A DNA stretch of 47,011 bases from a virus, in IMG/VR virus record IMGVR_UViG_3300044539_000293, positions 1 through 47,011 of that record; one strand, given 5' to 3'. The position numbers and the translations under genes were made by a program. Below the pieces are notes generated by a model. It was not told the origin of the DNA and did not search any database. It saw only the letters and a program-made list of their open reading frames with translations. Below, piece by piece: positions 1-8,713 of the stretch (position 1 is the first letter of the stretch; each line of letters opens with the position of its first letter).

Positions 1-5
1 GGATA

Positions 6-20
6 TATTTATGATAATAA
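6..20 (+). promoter_or_regulatory. TATTTAT-type upstream motif before tail tube gene
   Basis: TATTTATGATAATAA starts 41 bases before the tail tube ATG. It is one of eight similar A/T motifs found ahead of structural genes in this window. The promoter role is inferred from recurrence only. The rest of bases 1-46 is A/T-rich non-coding sequence. Confidence 0.4.
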
Positions 21-46
21 ACAAAGAAAAACTAATTTAAAATAAT

Positions 47-535
47 ATGGCTGATTTATTGATGAAAATGCCGATTCCTTACGAACCGAAAAGACAGAAT
101 CGATTCATACTAAGGTTTCCATCAAGCTTAGGGATTAACGAATGGTTTGTAGAAAGTGCTTCAAGACCTTCAATTAAAATTGCATCTACGGAAATTCAAT
201 TTTTAAATACCTCAACGTATGTTGCGGGAAGATTTAACTGGGATGAGATTTCAGTTAAATTCAGAGACCCAATTGGACCATCTGCGTCTCAAGCTCTTAT
301 GGAGTGGGTTCGTTTACACGCAGAATCTGTAACAGGTCGTATGGGTTATGCTGCAGGTTATAAAAAAGACATTGACCTTGAGATGTTAGACCCAACAGGA
401 GTTGTTGTTGAGAAATGGATTTTATATGGTACATTCTTAACAGGAGTGAATTTTGGTTCATTAGGATATAGTACTGACGCTCTTGCGGATATTACAGCAT
501 CATTAAGAATGGATAGATGTGTTTTAGTTTACTAA
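47..535 (+). CDS. Tail tube protein, T4 gp19-like
   Basis: This 162-aa protein matches the length (T4 gp19 is about 163 aa) and pattern of T4-type tail tube subunits. These form the inner tube of the contractile tail through which DNA passes. Visible features are an N-terminal segment with PYEPKRQNRF, the stretch FNWDEISVKFRDPIGPSASQ and a C-terminal half ending in short beta-strand-like stretches (ASLRMDRCVLVY). It is the first gene of a run that continues with a gp26-like protein and the tape measure, the usual order tube, chaperone, tape measure. The ATG has no Shine-Dalgarno sequence. A hairpin and T-run follow the stop, suggesting that much of this transcript ends here, in keeping with a subunit needed in many copies. 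Confidence 0.85.
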   Translation: MADLLMKMPIPYEPKRQNRFILRFPSSLGINEWFVESASRPSIKIASTEIQFLNTSTYVAGRFNWDEISVKFRDPIGPSASQALMEWVRLHAESVTGRMGYAAGYKKDIDLEMLDPTGVVVEKWILYGTFLTGVNFGSLGYSTDALADITASLRMDRCVLVY

Positions 536-569
536 TACTCTTTATAAAAAATCAATACTAATTATATTT

Positions 570-605
570 AACCGTAAAGACAATAAACTTTACGGTTATT
601 TTTTT
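570..605 (+). terminator. Intrinsic terminator-like hairpin between tail tube and gp26-like gene
   Basis: AACCGTAAAG (570-579) and CTTTACGGTT (588-597) form a perfect 10-bp stem with an 8-base loop, followed by ATT and five more Ts up to 605. The T-run ends two bases before the next ATG (608), so the hairpin fills the whole leader of the gp26-like gene. Confidence 0.75.
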
Positions 606-607
606 AT

Positions 608-1351
608 ATGGAAAATCAAACAACAGATTACGGACAACAAAATTTTACTTTACCTCACGATGTGGTACCATTACCATCAGGTGGAGTTTTTTACAAAAAC
701 AAAAAAAAATCAATCAAGGTGGGTTATTTAACCGCCTCTGATGAAAATATTTTAATGGCAGGTGGGTTAGATATTACCACAAATTTATTAAGAAATAAAA
801 TTTACGAACCAGACCTTAGGATTGAAGATATGATTGAAGGTGATGTTGAGTCAATATTGGTGTTTTTAAGAAATACTGCATTTGGACCTGAAATGGATTT
901 AAATTTAATTGACCCATTTACTAAAAAACCATTCAAAACGACTGTAGCTCTTGACGAATTAAATGTTATTAAAGGCCAGTCTCCAAATGAGGATGGGACA
1001 TTTACAACTATATTACCAAAATCTAATGCAACAATTAAGTTAAAACCATTAAATTATGGTGAAATAATGGAAATTAGTAAGTTAGAATCGACGTACCCTC
1101 AAGGTAGAGTAGTTCCAAAAATAACTTGGAGACTTCAAAAAGAGATTGTTGAAGTAAACGGAAACACGGATAAGTCAGAAATATCTAAATTTGTTGAACA
1201 AATGCCTATTTCAGATTCTAAGTATATTAGACAATTTATGAATGAAAATGAACCAAAATTAGACATGAGTCGAGTTGTAAGCACCCCATCAGGAGAAAAG
1301 ATGACAGTTAATGTCGGATTTGGGGTGGACTTTTTTCGCCCTTTCTTCTGA
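608..1351 (+). CDS. gp26-like baseplate hub / tape-measure chaperone (short, zero-frame product)
   Basis: This 247-aa protein has the pattern of T4 gp26-type proteins: an N-terminal LPSGGVFY element, then a stretch resembling 'T..DE..L....L' with LLRNKI, and a small beta-rich core. T4 gp26 is about 208 aa. Its place between tail tube and tape measure is where tail-assembly chaperones, which bind the tape measure before tube polymerisation, are encoded in many phages. The reading frame ends in GVDFFRPFF and TGA at 1349-1351. The +1 frame continues without a stop to 1490 with convincing protein-like sequence. The crossover would lie in the TTTTTTC run at 1331-1337, so the full product may be a frameshift fusion of about 293 aa. 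The family call is from pattern memory, not a search. Confidence 0.65.
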   Translation: MENQTTDYGQQNFTLPHDVVPLPSGGVFYKNKKKSIKVGYLTASDENILMAGGLDITTNLLRNKIYEPDLRIEDMIEGDVESILVFLRNTAFGPEMDLNLIDPFTKKPFKTTVALDELNVIKGQSPNEDGTFTTILPKSNATIKLKPLNYGEIMEISKLESTYPQGRVVPKITWRLQKEIVEVNGNTDKSEISKFVEQMPISDSKYIRQFMNENEPKLDMSRVVSTPSGEKMTVNVGFGVDFFRPFF

Positions 1352-1490
1352 TTATAGGAAAGGACAAATAGATGAATTCTATTATTTAAACAAATTAATG
1401 AACATATCTTATCAAGATTTTGTAACAATGCCCTTATTTGTTAGAAAATATTTGTTAGATAAATGGTTAGAAGATAATAAAAAGGACTGA
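1311..1490 (+). CDS. +1-frame extension of the gp26-like gene (frameshift product or overlapping small ORF)
   Basis: In the +1 frame the sequence reads ALSSDYRKGQIDEFYYL, followed by NKLMNISYQDFVTMPLFV and RKYLLDKWLEDNKKD, to TGA at 1488-1490. The frame is open back to an ATG at 1311 (59 codons), but the first residues from that ATG overlap the core of the zero-frame gene, and AGGAG at 1291-1295 lies 15 bases before it. The extension could be reached by slipping on UUU UUU C (1331-1337), where Phe-tRNA re-pairs as UUC in +1 and the waiting zero-frame codon is CGC. The fusion would be about 293 aa (243 + 50). The TGA lies in the stem of the following hairpin, as expected for a true gene end. 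A one-base sequencing error in the T6 run is the main alternative. Confidence 0.55.
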   Translation: MSDLGWTFFALSSDYRKGQIDEFYYLNKLMNISYQDFVTMPLFVRKYLLDKWLEDNKKD

Positions 1491-1512
1491 AAACTCAGTC
1501 CTTTTGTATTTA
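1480..1512 (+). terminator. Terminator-like hairpin after the gp26-like extension
   Basis: AAAAGGACTGA (1480-1490) pairs perfectly with TCAGTCCTTTT (1495-1505) around the loop AAAC. A weak T-rich tail (TTTTGTATTTAT) follows and overlaps the next upstream motif. The stop codon of the +1-frame extension is inside the stem. Confidence 0.65.
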
Positions 1513-1520
1513 TAATAAAA
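1507..1520 (+). promoter_or_regulatory. TATTTATAA motif before tape measure gene
   Basis: TATTTATAATAAAA begins 28 bases before the ATG at 1535 and directly follows the preceding hairpin, which would let the tape measure gene be transcribed separately from the tube gene. The role is inferred. Confidence 0.45.
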
Positions 1521-1534
1521 TACTATTTTAAATT

Positions 1535-3331
1535 ATGCAAGCAGCTGAACAATCACCGGAAGAATATAAAAAATCACTTATTGGTTCTCTTGATGTTGCG
1601 ACAGAATTGGCATCATACGTTGTTGAGATACAAAAATCATCTATTGAGATAAATAAGGTTTTTGGTCAGGGTAGAGAGCGAGTTGGTATACTAATGTCAA
1701 GTATCGCAGACGCACTCCCTATGGTCAATCGTTTAGGTGGGTCAATGGCTGATGTTGCCAAAACTATTGGTGAAGTTGCTGATGCATCTGGTCGAAATGT
1801 TATTGCGAGCACTGAGGAGGTTGAAAAACTTTACGCGGCTCAGAAAGTATTAGGTATTAGTGCAAGGGAAATGACCAATTCTTTTTTAGATATTGGTGTT
1901 GGTTTGGCTCAGATTCCTAAACAATTAGAAGAGTCTATAGAATATATTCAAAGTATTGGTGGTAATACACAAGCGGTAATGAAATCCGTTACTAGCAATA
2001 TGGAACAAATGAATAGGTTCCAATTTGAAGGTGGTGTTGTTGGTTTAACTAAAATGGCGGCACAAGCGTCAATGTTGAGGTTTAATATGAATGAGACCTT
2101 TAGATTGGCGGATAAAGTATTAGACCCTGAAGGTGCAATTGAAGTCGCGGCGGCATTCCAAAGATTAGGAGTATCGGCAGGTGCATTAGCAGACCCATTC
2201 CAATTAATGAATATGTCTATTAATGACCCATCAGGATTACAAGATAGTTTAGCGGATGTTGCAAAACAATTTACATATTTTGACGAGAAAACTAAAACCT
2301 TTAAAATAAATCCTCAAGGTGTGTTAACACTTAGAGAGATGGAAAAACAAACAGGTGTTAGTGCTGCGGAAATGAGTAAAATGGGGTTAGCAGCTGCGGA
2401 ACTAGACAAAAGACTATCGGCAGTTAATTTAGCTGGAATAACAATAGGTACTGAAGAGGACAAACAATTCTTAGCAAATATTGCTAAAATGGGTAAAGAT
2501 GGTGAGTATGAAGTTAAAATCAAAAATGAAGATGGTACGGAAGAAACTAAAAAATTACAAGAAGTAACTCAAAAAGAATTTGATAAATTAATACAAGAAC
2601 AAAAAGACGGGCCAAAGAGTTTAGAGGAGATTGCCAGAGTTCAAATGAACATTTCGGAAACCGTTAAAGGGGATGTTGCGGCAATTAAAAACGCTTTTCT
2701 TGGAGGTACCGCAACCGCAAAACCTGTTAAAGAAACTATAATTGGAGCTCAAAAAACTGCGGATGTATTAGGTGGTGAAGCTTCAAAAAAATTCGGAGAC
2801 ACTAAAAGTACTAGGGTAGAAGTTGAAACAACGTTGAAAGATTTGGGTACAATGGCGATGGATTTTAAAGAGGGTATTAAACCTGCAACTCAAACATTAT
2901 CGGATTACTTAATGAAGGTTGGTAATCAAATGGAATCAGTTCAAAATAAGTTTACTGATGCGTTAAAAGAGTATGGTAAAAATGTTTCTAGTAAATTAGG
3001 TGATACACCAATGGAACAACTTACAAAAAAAGGGGTTGATACTGCTTTAGAAAAAAGTGGTGTTGAAATACCGTCTAAGACTGCTCCAATAGATTCAAAC
3101 ACTAGTAAAATTAAAAATGAAAGAACAATTTCTAATAATCAAAATATAACCACTAAAAGTACTGTTGATGTTGGAGGAAAAATTGAAGTTGATGTTAAAG
3201 TTCCTACAGGACTTTCATCAGAACAACTAAAACAAATTTTAGATACTACCTTTAATGAGTCAAGATTTAAGGATTATATTGTTAGGTTAATACCTGGTGA
3301 TTCAAAAGAACCTAAGTCAAATTCTTACTAA
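1535..3331 (+). CDS. Tail tape measure protein, T4 gp29-like
   Basis: This 598-aa protein is close to the length of T4 gp29 (about 590 aa), the ruler that sets tail length and leaves the tube during DNA injection. It is rich in Ala, Lys, Glu and Gln and largely helical by inspection. Its N-terminal half has Gly/Ala-rich hydrophobic stretches, such as the segment around RLGGSMADVAKTIGEVADAS. The middle has a charged Lys/Glu region with EMEKQTGVSAAEMSKMGLAA. The C-terminal tail (about 510-598) is Ser/Thr/Asn-rich, then VDVGGKIEVDVKVPTGLSS and a helix. It follows the gp26-like chaperone candidate, the canonical neighbour. The call rests on length, composition and position; there is little conserved motif to cite. 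Confidence 0.7.
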   Translation: MQAAEQSPEEYKKSLIGSLDVATELASYVVEIQKSSIEINKVFGQGRERVGILMSSIADALPMVNRLGGSMADVAKTIGEVADASGRNVIASTEEVEKLYAAQKVLGISAREMTNSFLDIGVGLAQIPKQLEESIEYIQSIGGNTQAVMKSVTSNMEQMNRFQFEGGVVGLTKMAAQASMLRFNMNETFRLADKVLDPEGAIEVAAAFQRLGVSAGALADPFQLMNMSINDPSGLQDSLADVAKQFTYFDEKTKTFKINPQGVLTLREMEKQTGVSAAEMSKMGLAAAELDKRLSAVNLAGITIGTEEDKQFLANIAKMGKDGEYEVKIKNEDGTEETKKLQEVTQKEFDKLIQEQKDGPKSLEEIARVQMNISETVKGDVAAIKNAFLGGTATAKPVKETIIGAQKTADVLGGEASKKFGDTKSTRVEVETTLKDLGTMAMDFKEGIKPATQTLSDYLMKVGNQMESVQNKFTDALKEYGKNVSSKLGDTPMEQLTKKGVDTALEKSGVEIPSKTAPIDSNTSKIKNERTISNNQNITTKSTVDVGGKIEVDVKVPTGLSSEQLKQILDTTFNESRFKDYIVRLIPGDSKEPKSNSY

Positions 3332-3336
3332 TAATG

Positions 3337-3350
3337 TATTTATAAAATAA
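3337..3350 (+). promoter_or_regulatory. TATTTATAA motif before 1676-aa baseplate gene
   Basis: TATTTATAAAATAA starts 23 bases before the ATG at 3360, inside the 28-base gap after the tape measure stop. Confidence 0.45.
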
Positions 3351-3359
3351 AAATCATAG

Positions 3360-6300
3360 ATGTCAAATAGTCCATTAGATTTAATTAACTCGGATTCGTT
3401 CAGAAAAAAACTTATAACGAGAAATTTAGTACCTTATGCTAAATCTCCAAACAGACCTTCTGTTCAAGTTCCGTATGAATATATTTCATCGGATTTCTCT
3501 GTAATTGATAGTCCTGACCAACTTATTGATAATCCATCATTAGCGAATCAACTATATCCATTAAATAGATATGGTAATGAGGGAGGATATCAACAAGTTC
3601 CTGACCCAAATGGGTTAACTAATACCATTTCAAATCAAGGTGAATATGGACCGGGACAACAAGACGCTCATATAGTTGATGAAGGTTATGACGCAGTTAG
3701 ATTATGGAGACCTTTAAACGCCTATGCTGACGGATTAAATGTTTTTGACTCTGCGGAATCATTTTCAAGTTTAGAAACAGTTAGACCTGACCAAGACCGA
3801 CAAGGTAACGGACAACCATATCCTGGTCCAATTGTTGCATCATCGTATTCTCCTTTATCAATCTTATTATCAACTAACCCAACCGGTAGTAATGGTAATT
3901 TAAGTCAAGATTCATATATTGCTCGTTTAGGTGCTCAGACTCTTAGAAGAGAATTCCAAGAAAGAATAGCGACAAGAATTAGGTTAGAGACGATAGGGCA
4001 AGCCAACATTTTAAATGTAACAAGTGGTACTGATTTAGTTAATATTTTATCAGGACAAGTTCCAATATTAGAACCAAATTGGCAAATAACGGTACCCGCA
4101 AATCCAATAACTGCCGCTGCTGATTTTGCGTTAAGGTTAGGTGGGAGTATTTTACCTGTTTCTTTAATACCGGGTTCTTATTTTGACCCAATGATTAATC
4201 CGGGTCAACCTACAACAATTCAACAAGTTACAAACGCAATTGCTGGAACAGGTATTGGTAATTTCTTTAATCAACTATTAGGGGGAACACAAACAGGTTC
4301 ACAAATTTTTTATAATAATACAGGGGCCGGTCAAAAGTCTCGTTTATTTAAAAACATTGATTACAACAAATATAAACCAAATTTTGTTAGAGGTGTATTT
4401 GATAGAGTATTAGGTGCAATAACAGGGACTCTTTCTGATAATAGTAACTATTATGTTGGTTCTATAACATCTGAACCATCTCGAGTGTTTTCTCCTGGTG
4501 GGGACTTACCTGTTGACCAATTTGGAAAAGAACAACAATCACCGGTATATGGACCTCAAGAGTTAGCACAACTTTATGAAGGACCAAGTAAAGAAGTTAG
4601 GTTAGGTGCTAATGGTCCTACATATTCTAATGGTGGTGGTATTGAAGGAGGTTTTACTTGGGTTTCTCCAAAGTATAAAGATAATGCCGGAAAAAAAGTT
4701 GGATTAGGTGGGGTTGTAACAAATCAAGATGAGGATTTTAAACCATCATCATATAATACAACTGAATCGACAAACATAACTTTTAAAGGAGGTTCTATCT
4801 TAGATGATACTCAGAGAATCATTAATAGCCAACCTCAAGGAGGTCGAAGATTACAACACGTAGGTAATGCGATTGACCAAGTTAGTAAAGTTTTCCATGA
4901 TGGATATAAAGAAATTACTAAAGGTTCAAGAGTATATCGATATGTTGGTGCTGTGGGACAAGAAGTTGGAACAGAGTATTGTCGTATTTTTGCAAAAGAT
5001 GTACCATACCTACAATACAATGATTTACAAAAAGTAGATGGTATTACAACATCGGGTAGAAGATTTTCAGATTCAGTATTTGATAACACCTACAATTTAA
5101 ATATTGCTCCAAACAAACAAGAAGGTGGGCAAGATTCGACTAATTTGATTGGAACTCAAAATGACGCATATGCTAAAAAGTATATGTTTTCATTAGAAAA
5201 TTTGGCGTGGAGAACATCAAGTACTCCTGGTTATGCGATTTCTGATTTACCTGTTTGTGAGAGAGGTCCTAATGGAGGTCGAGTTATGTGGTTTCCACCA
5301 TATGGTTTAACATTTAGTGAACAAGTATCTGCAAATTGGAACACATCTGAATTTCTTGGAAGACCGGAACCTGTTTATACTTATAAAAATACTTCTCGTA
5401 CTGGTACTTTAACTTGGAAAATAGTTGTTGACCATCCGTCATCTTTAAATGTTGTTGTTAATAAAGTTTTAGCTAATGAAACAAATAAAGTAAGGATTGA
5501 TAGTATTTTAGATTCATTCTTTGCTGGATGTAGAAAATATGATTTATATGAATTAGCTAAAAAATATTATACGGTTAATCCTAATGATTTATATTTGCTA
5601 CAACAAGCAATTACTTCAAAAGAAACAACAAAAGAACAAACTGAATATATTAAAAAAACAATTCAGGTAGGTAATAATTCTACTACAGGTGCTGATACAA
5701 ATGTTTCTCAAGCAAGTAGTGAAGATTTATTTGGAAAGTATAAAGATTTAGGATTCTATTTTGAAAATGATTATCCTCAAAAGAATAATGTAAGTGCTTA
5801 CCCATCTCAATATGATTTATATATAGGTAATAAAAGTGTTTATAATAGTAAACCAAATGCGGCACAAACTAGTGAAGTTTTTGAAACTGTTGTAACACCT
5901 AATTATGATGTAATGAAACAATTGGCGGTTGATATTGGTAAACAATTAAGTACTAATAGTCAGGGTATTGTGACAATAACAATTGATGCAAGTTGTTCCG
6001 CACCTGCGAGTCCGTCGTATAATACTGAATTAGCAACAAGAAGGATTGAATCGGCTATTAAATTTTTCCAAGAAAATGAAAATACTAAAAAGGAGTTTGG
6101 TAAACGATTATTAGTAAATCAAGGTAAAAGTTTAGGGGAGCAAACCACTACATTACCTTTAGCTTCTAAATCAAGACAAGCCCCATATACATTACCTTTT
6201 GTTAGTAAACAAAGTGTAAATTGTACTGACCAAGACTCTAGTGTTGTGGGAGGCGACATTAAAGTAGGTGCTAAAGAAGTTTATACTTATGGTGCGATGG

Positions 6301-8390
6301 CATGTAGAAGAGCCTATATTAGTGCAATTAGGTCAACTTTAAATAACCCAACAACTACACCTCCAGCACAATTTACTACGGTTCTTGAGGAGAATAAAGT
6401 ATTAAAAACGGTTAAAGAAGATGTTGTTAGTCAAGAGTACAAACCTAGAGATAATATTACTAAAAGAGTTTTAAGAGCGTTATTATCAGAATGTGATTAT
6501 TTTGAAACAATAAAGGCAGAAACACCTATGGTTTATGATAACTTGAGAGATAAATTAAAATTCTTTCAACCTGCATTCCATTCAACAACTCCTGAAGGAT
6601 TAAACTCTCGTCTAACATTTTTACAACAATGTTTAAGACCGGGAGACACTATTCCAACAATTAAAGAGGTGAATGGTAGTCAACAATTGCAATATAATAA
6701 TGCTACTAATACTTCTTTTGGAGCACCTCCAGTATTGATATTACGTGTTGGGGATTTTTATAATACTAAAATAATACCAACGTCATTGTCATTACAATAT
6801 GAATCACTTGATATCAATCCTGAGGGTATTGGTATTCAACCTATGATTGCAAATGTGACAATGGGATTTAATTTTGTTGGTGGTAGTGGATTAAAAGAGT
6901 CAATTGATAAATTACAAAATGCGTTAACGTTTAATTATTATGCTAATACCGAGATTTGGGACGATAGAGCAGATGTTACATCGAGTGAAGAATTCTTAAA
7001 ATCGTTAGATAAAGAATTTTTAGCGATGGCACCACCTCCATCACCACCGACATTGAATCAAGCAGAGGTTGAAAATGGTCAAAATAATAATAGTGCTATT
7101 GGAACAGTTACAACAAATGAGGTTACTGCGACTGAGGAGAAAGGTACTTTAAATTATTCTGATTTTATGGTTAAAGTTGTTAAAGAAACTCAAACTTATT
7201 TCCAAACAATTGTTAATAAGACAAAAGAAAGTGTTAATCAATATAACAACGCTGTTCGTCAACAATGGATGTTAGAAAGGTCATATACTCAAGGTTCTAT
7301 AAGAGTATCTGAGAATCCAACTGTATTATTTGGGAAACCAAGTAATGTTGAAAAAAGATTTGATGAAATTTTTGCGTCATTACAGAAGAACATTTCAGAT
7401 GGAGATGAAGGTTTTATACAATGGATGTCGTCTCCTTCATTTGGGTTTTCAACTAAAGTAATTCGACAACTTAAGGATAATTACATTAATTTAGTTAAAA
7501 ACAAAAGAGGTTCATTCCAAAATGCAATTAGTAAAATAACTCAGGATGTTACTAATGTTGAACAAACTTATATCCAAACATTAGGTAGGGCTAATACTAT
7601 TATTTTTCAAGGGATGACTGATATGGGTACTGATGGATATCAAGCAAAATCAGGTCCTGTTAGGGTTTATAACACAAGTGGTACAACAAATGTTAATATT
7701 ACATCAAATGGGGTTGCAAACACATTAATTGAATTAGTTAATGATATCAATACAATTAAATCGGGTATTACTGAATTTAATAAAATTATTTCGAGTACTT
7801 ATGATTTCACGTATGAGGGACAAAAATATACTGGTATTTTAGTTTATGGAACTGACACTAAAGGTAAAACGGGTACTGACGCACCTACGGTTGAAAAAGT
7901 GTTTAATCCTTTTAGTAAAAATAATGACTTCCAAAATGATATTTTTAAACGAGTTTATATGATTATTTCAGATGATATTCTTGATACTAAAAAATATGAA
8001 ACATTTAAAACTGCAATGATTGGTAATATAATTGGTAACGCTAGTATTATTGGAACCGGATTTGATGATATTGAGAAAAAATTTGATGATTATTGGTTGG
8101 TTAAAACAAAACCATTATTCTTAAATGAAACAAATATTACAAAATCATTCATTGATAATATTGAGAAAACACCATTAAAAAATTTCTTAATATACACACC
8201 TTTTGATAAAAAATCTAGAGAGTTTTTTTATACGACATTAACTACCGCTACTGATAATAAAAAGAAATCTCAAGAAACAATGATTTCATCATTGGGTGAT
8301 ACGACAAATAGAAATACAGACATAAACAAATGGAATAGTGAAGATGGAGTTAATTCATTGGCATATATTTCAAAAGTAAAACTTAATTAA
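3360..8390 (+). CDS. Large baseplate-associated protein with OmpA-like segment
   Basis: This 1676-aa protein is of uncertain exact role. Residues about 640-690 (WFPPYGLTFSEQVSANW, then GRPEPVYTYKNTSRTGTLTW and IVVDHPS) resemble the N-terminal 'tube/adaptor' domain of contractile injection system proteins that join tube and spike. Residues about 848-935 resemble an OmpA-family peptidoglycan-binding fold: LAVDIGKQL, then ITIDASCSAPASPSYNTELA followed by TRR and a helix, matching the family order of strand, 'YN..L...R', helix. The N-terminal 350 residues are Gly/Asn/Pro-rich. The C-terminal third has long charged helices and short Thr/Asn-rich linkers. The stop overlaps the next ATG (TAATG), so it is probably translationally coupled to the gp53-like gene. 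A structural role at the baseplate is likely from context; the domain assignments are inference. Confidence 0.5.
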   Translation: MSNSPLDLINSDSFRKKLITRNLVPYAKSPNRPSVQVPYEYISSDFSVIDSPDQLIDNPSLANQLYPLNRYGNEGGYQQVPDPNGLTNTISNQGEYGPGQQDAHIVDEGYDAVRLWRPLNAYADGLNVFDSAESFSSLETVRPDQDRQGNGQPYPGPIVASSYSPLSILLSTNPTGSNGNLSQDSYIARLGAQTLRREFQERIATRIRLETIGQANILNVTSGTDLVNILSGQVPILEPNWQITVPANPITAAADFALRLGGSILPVSLIPGSYFDPMINPGQPTTIQQVTNAIAGTGIGNFFNQLLGGTQTGSQIFYNNTGAGQKSRLFKNIDYNKYKPNFVRGVFDRVLGAITGTLSDNSNYYVGSITSEPSRVFSPGGDLPVDQFGKEQQSPVYGPQELAQLYEGPSKEVRLGANGPTYSNGGGIEGGFTWVSPKYKDNAGKKVGLGGVVTNQDEDFKPSSYNTTESTNITFKGGSILDDTQRIINSQPQGGRRLQHVGNAIDQVSKVFHDGYKEITKGSRVYRYVGAVGQEVGTEYCRIFAKDVPYLQYNDLQKVDGITTSGRRFSDSVFDNTYNLNIAPNKQEGGQDSTNLIGTQNDAYAKKYMFSLENLAWRTSSTPGYAISDLPVCERGPNGGRVMWFPPYGLTFSEQVSANWNTSEFLGRPEPVYTYKNTSRTGTLTWKIVVDHPSSLNVVVNKVLANETNKVRIDSILDSFFAGCRKYDLYELAKKYYTVNPNDLYLLQQAITSKETTKEQTEYIKKTIQVGNNSTTGADTNVSQASSEDLFGKYKDLGFYFENDYPQKNNVSAYPSQYDLYIGNKSVYNSKPNAAQTSEVFETVVTPNYDVMKQLAVDIGKQLSTNSQGIVTITIDASCSAPASPSYNTELATRRIESAIKFFQENENTKKEFGKRLLVNQGKSLGEQTTTLPLASKSRQAPYTLPFVSKQSVNCTDQDSSVVGGDIKVGAKEVYTYGAMACRRAYISAIRSTLNNPTTTPPAQFTTVLEENKVLKTVKEDVVSQEYKPRDNITKRVLRALLSECDYFETIKAETPMVYDNLRDKLKFFQPAFHSTTPEGLNSRLTFLQQCLRPGDTIPTIKEVNGSQQLQYNNATNTSFGAPPVLILRVGDFYNTKIIPTSLSLQYESLDINPEGIGIQPMIANVTMGFNFVGGSGLKESIDKLQNALTFNYYANTEIWDDRADVTSSEEFLKSLDKEFLAMAPPPSPPTLNQAEVENGQNNNSAIGTVTTNEVTATEEKGTLNYSDFMVKVVKETQTYFQTIVNKTKESVNQYNNAVRQQWMLERSYTQGSIRVSENPTVLFGKPSNVEKRFDEIFASLQKNISDGDEGFIQWMSSPSFGFSTKVIRQLKDNYINLVKNKRGSFQNAISKITQDVTNVEQTYIQTLGRANTIIFQGMTDMGTDGYQAKSGPVRVYNTSGTTNVNITSNGVANTLIELVNDINTIKSGITEFNKIISSTYDFTYEGQKYTGILVYGTDTKGKTGTDAPTVEKVFNPFSKNNDFQNDIFKRVYMIISDDILDTKKYETFKTAMIGNIIGNASIIGTGFDDIEKKFDDYWLVKTKPLFLNETNITKSFIDNIEKTPLKNFLIYTPFDKKSREFFYTTLTTATDNKKKSQETMISSLGDTTNRNTDINKWNSEDGVNSLAYISKVKLN

Positions 8391-8713
8391 TGGCTTTTCA
8401 ATATTGGAATAGATACAGTGAATTTTTAATTAACGGTGAACAAACCGTAGTTCCGTATGTGCAACTACCTCAAAAAACTACTGACAAAGCTTATATCTAT
8501 AAAGTTGCTAAAAGTAGATTGGATAAAGTTTCACAGGAGTATTACAATTCACCATATTTTAGTTGGTTAATTTTACAAGCTAATCCTCAATTTGGTGGGT
8601 TGGAAAATTATATATATGACGGGGCTATCTTGATAATTCCATTTCCTTTACTACCATCTTTACAGGATTATAAGGCATCGTTAGAAAATCATTTTTATTA
8701 TTATGGCAGGTAA
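8390..8713 (+). CDS. gp53-like / LysM-like baseplate protein
   Basis: This 107-aa protein has a LysM/tail-protein-X-like core. RLDKVSQEYYNSPYFSWLIL, then QANPQFGGLENYIYDGAILI and IPFP, follows the family pattern 'D.L..IA...Y.....WW.I..AN......L..G..L.IP'. In T4, gp53 (about 196 aa) is a wedge component with this kind of domain; small tail protein X of P2-type phages is similar. It sits between two very large hub-region proteins. Its ATG overlaps the previous stop (TAATG), and its own stop lies inside the next gene, an 11-base overlap, so the three are one translational unit. Whether it is the gp53 orthologue or another LysM-type adaptor cannot be decided here. Confidence 0.6.
   Translation: MAFQYWNRYSEFLINGEQTVVPYVQLPQKTTDKAYIYKVAKSRLDKVSQEYYNSPYFSWLILQANPQFGGLENYIYDGAILIIPFPLLPSLQDYKASLENHFYYYGR

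Noticed and set aside
1330-1371. Classical -1 frameshift on C TTT TTT in the gp26-like gene
   Set aside because: The -1 frame reaches TAG at 1369-1371 after about a dozen codons with no protein-like extension. Only the +1 (or -2) frame gives a sensible product.
1135-1428. Minus-strand ORF of 97 codons over the end of the gp26-like gene
   Set aside because: It is antisense to two well-supported overlapping frames, has no start signal and no family pattern. It is a shadow ORF.
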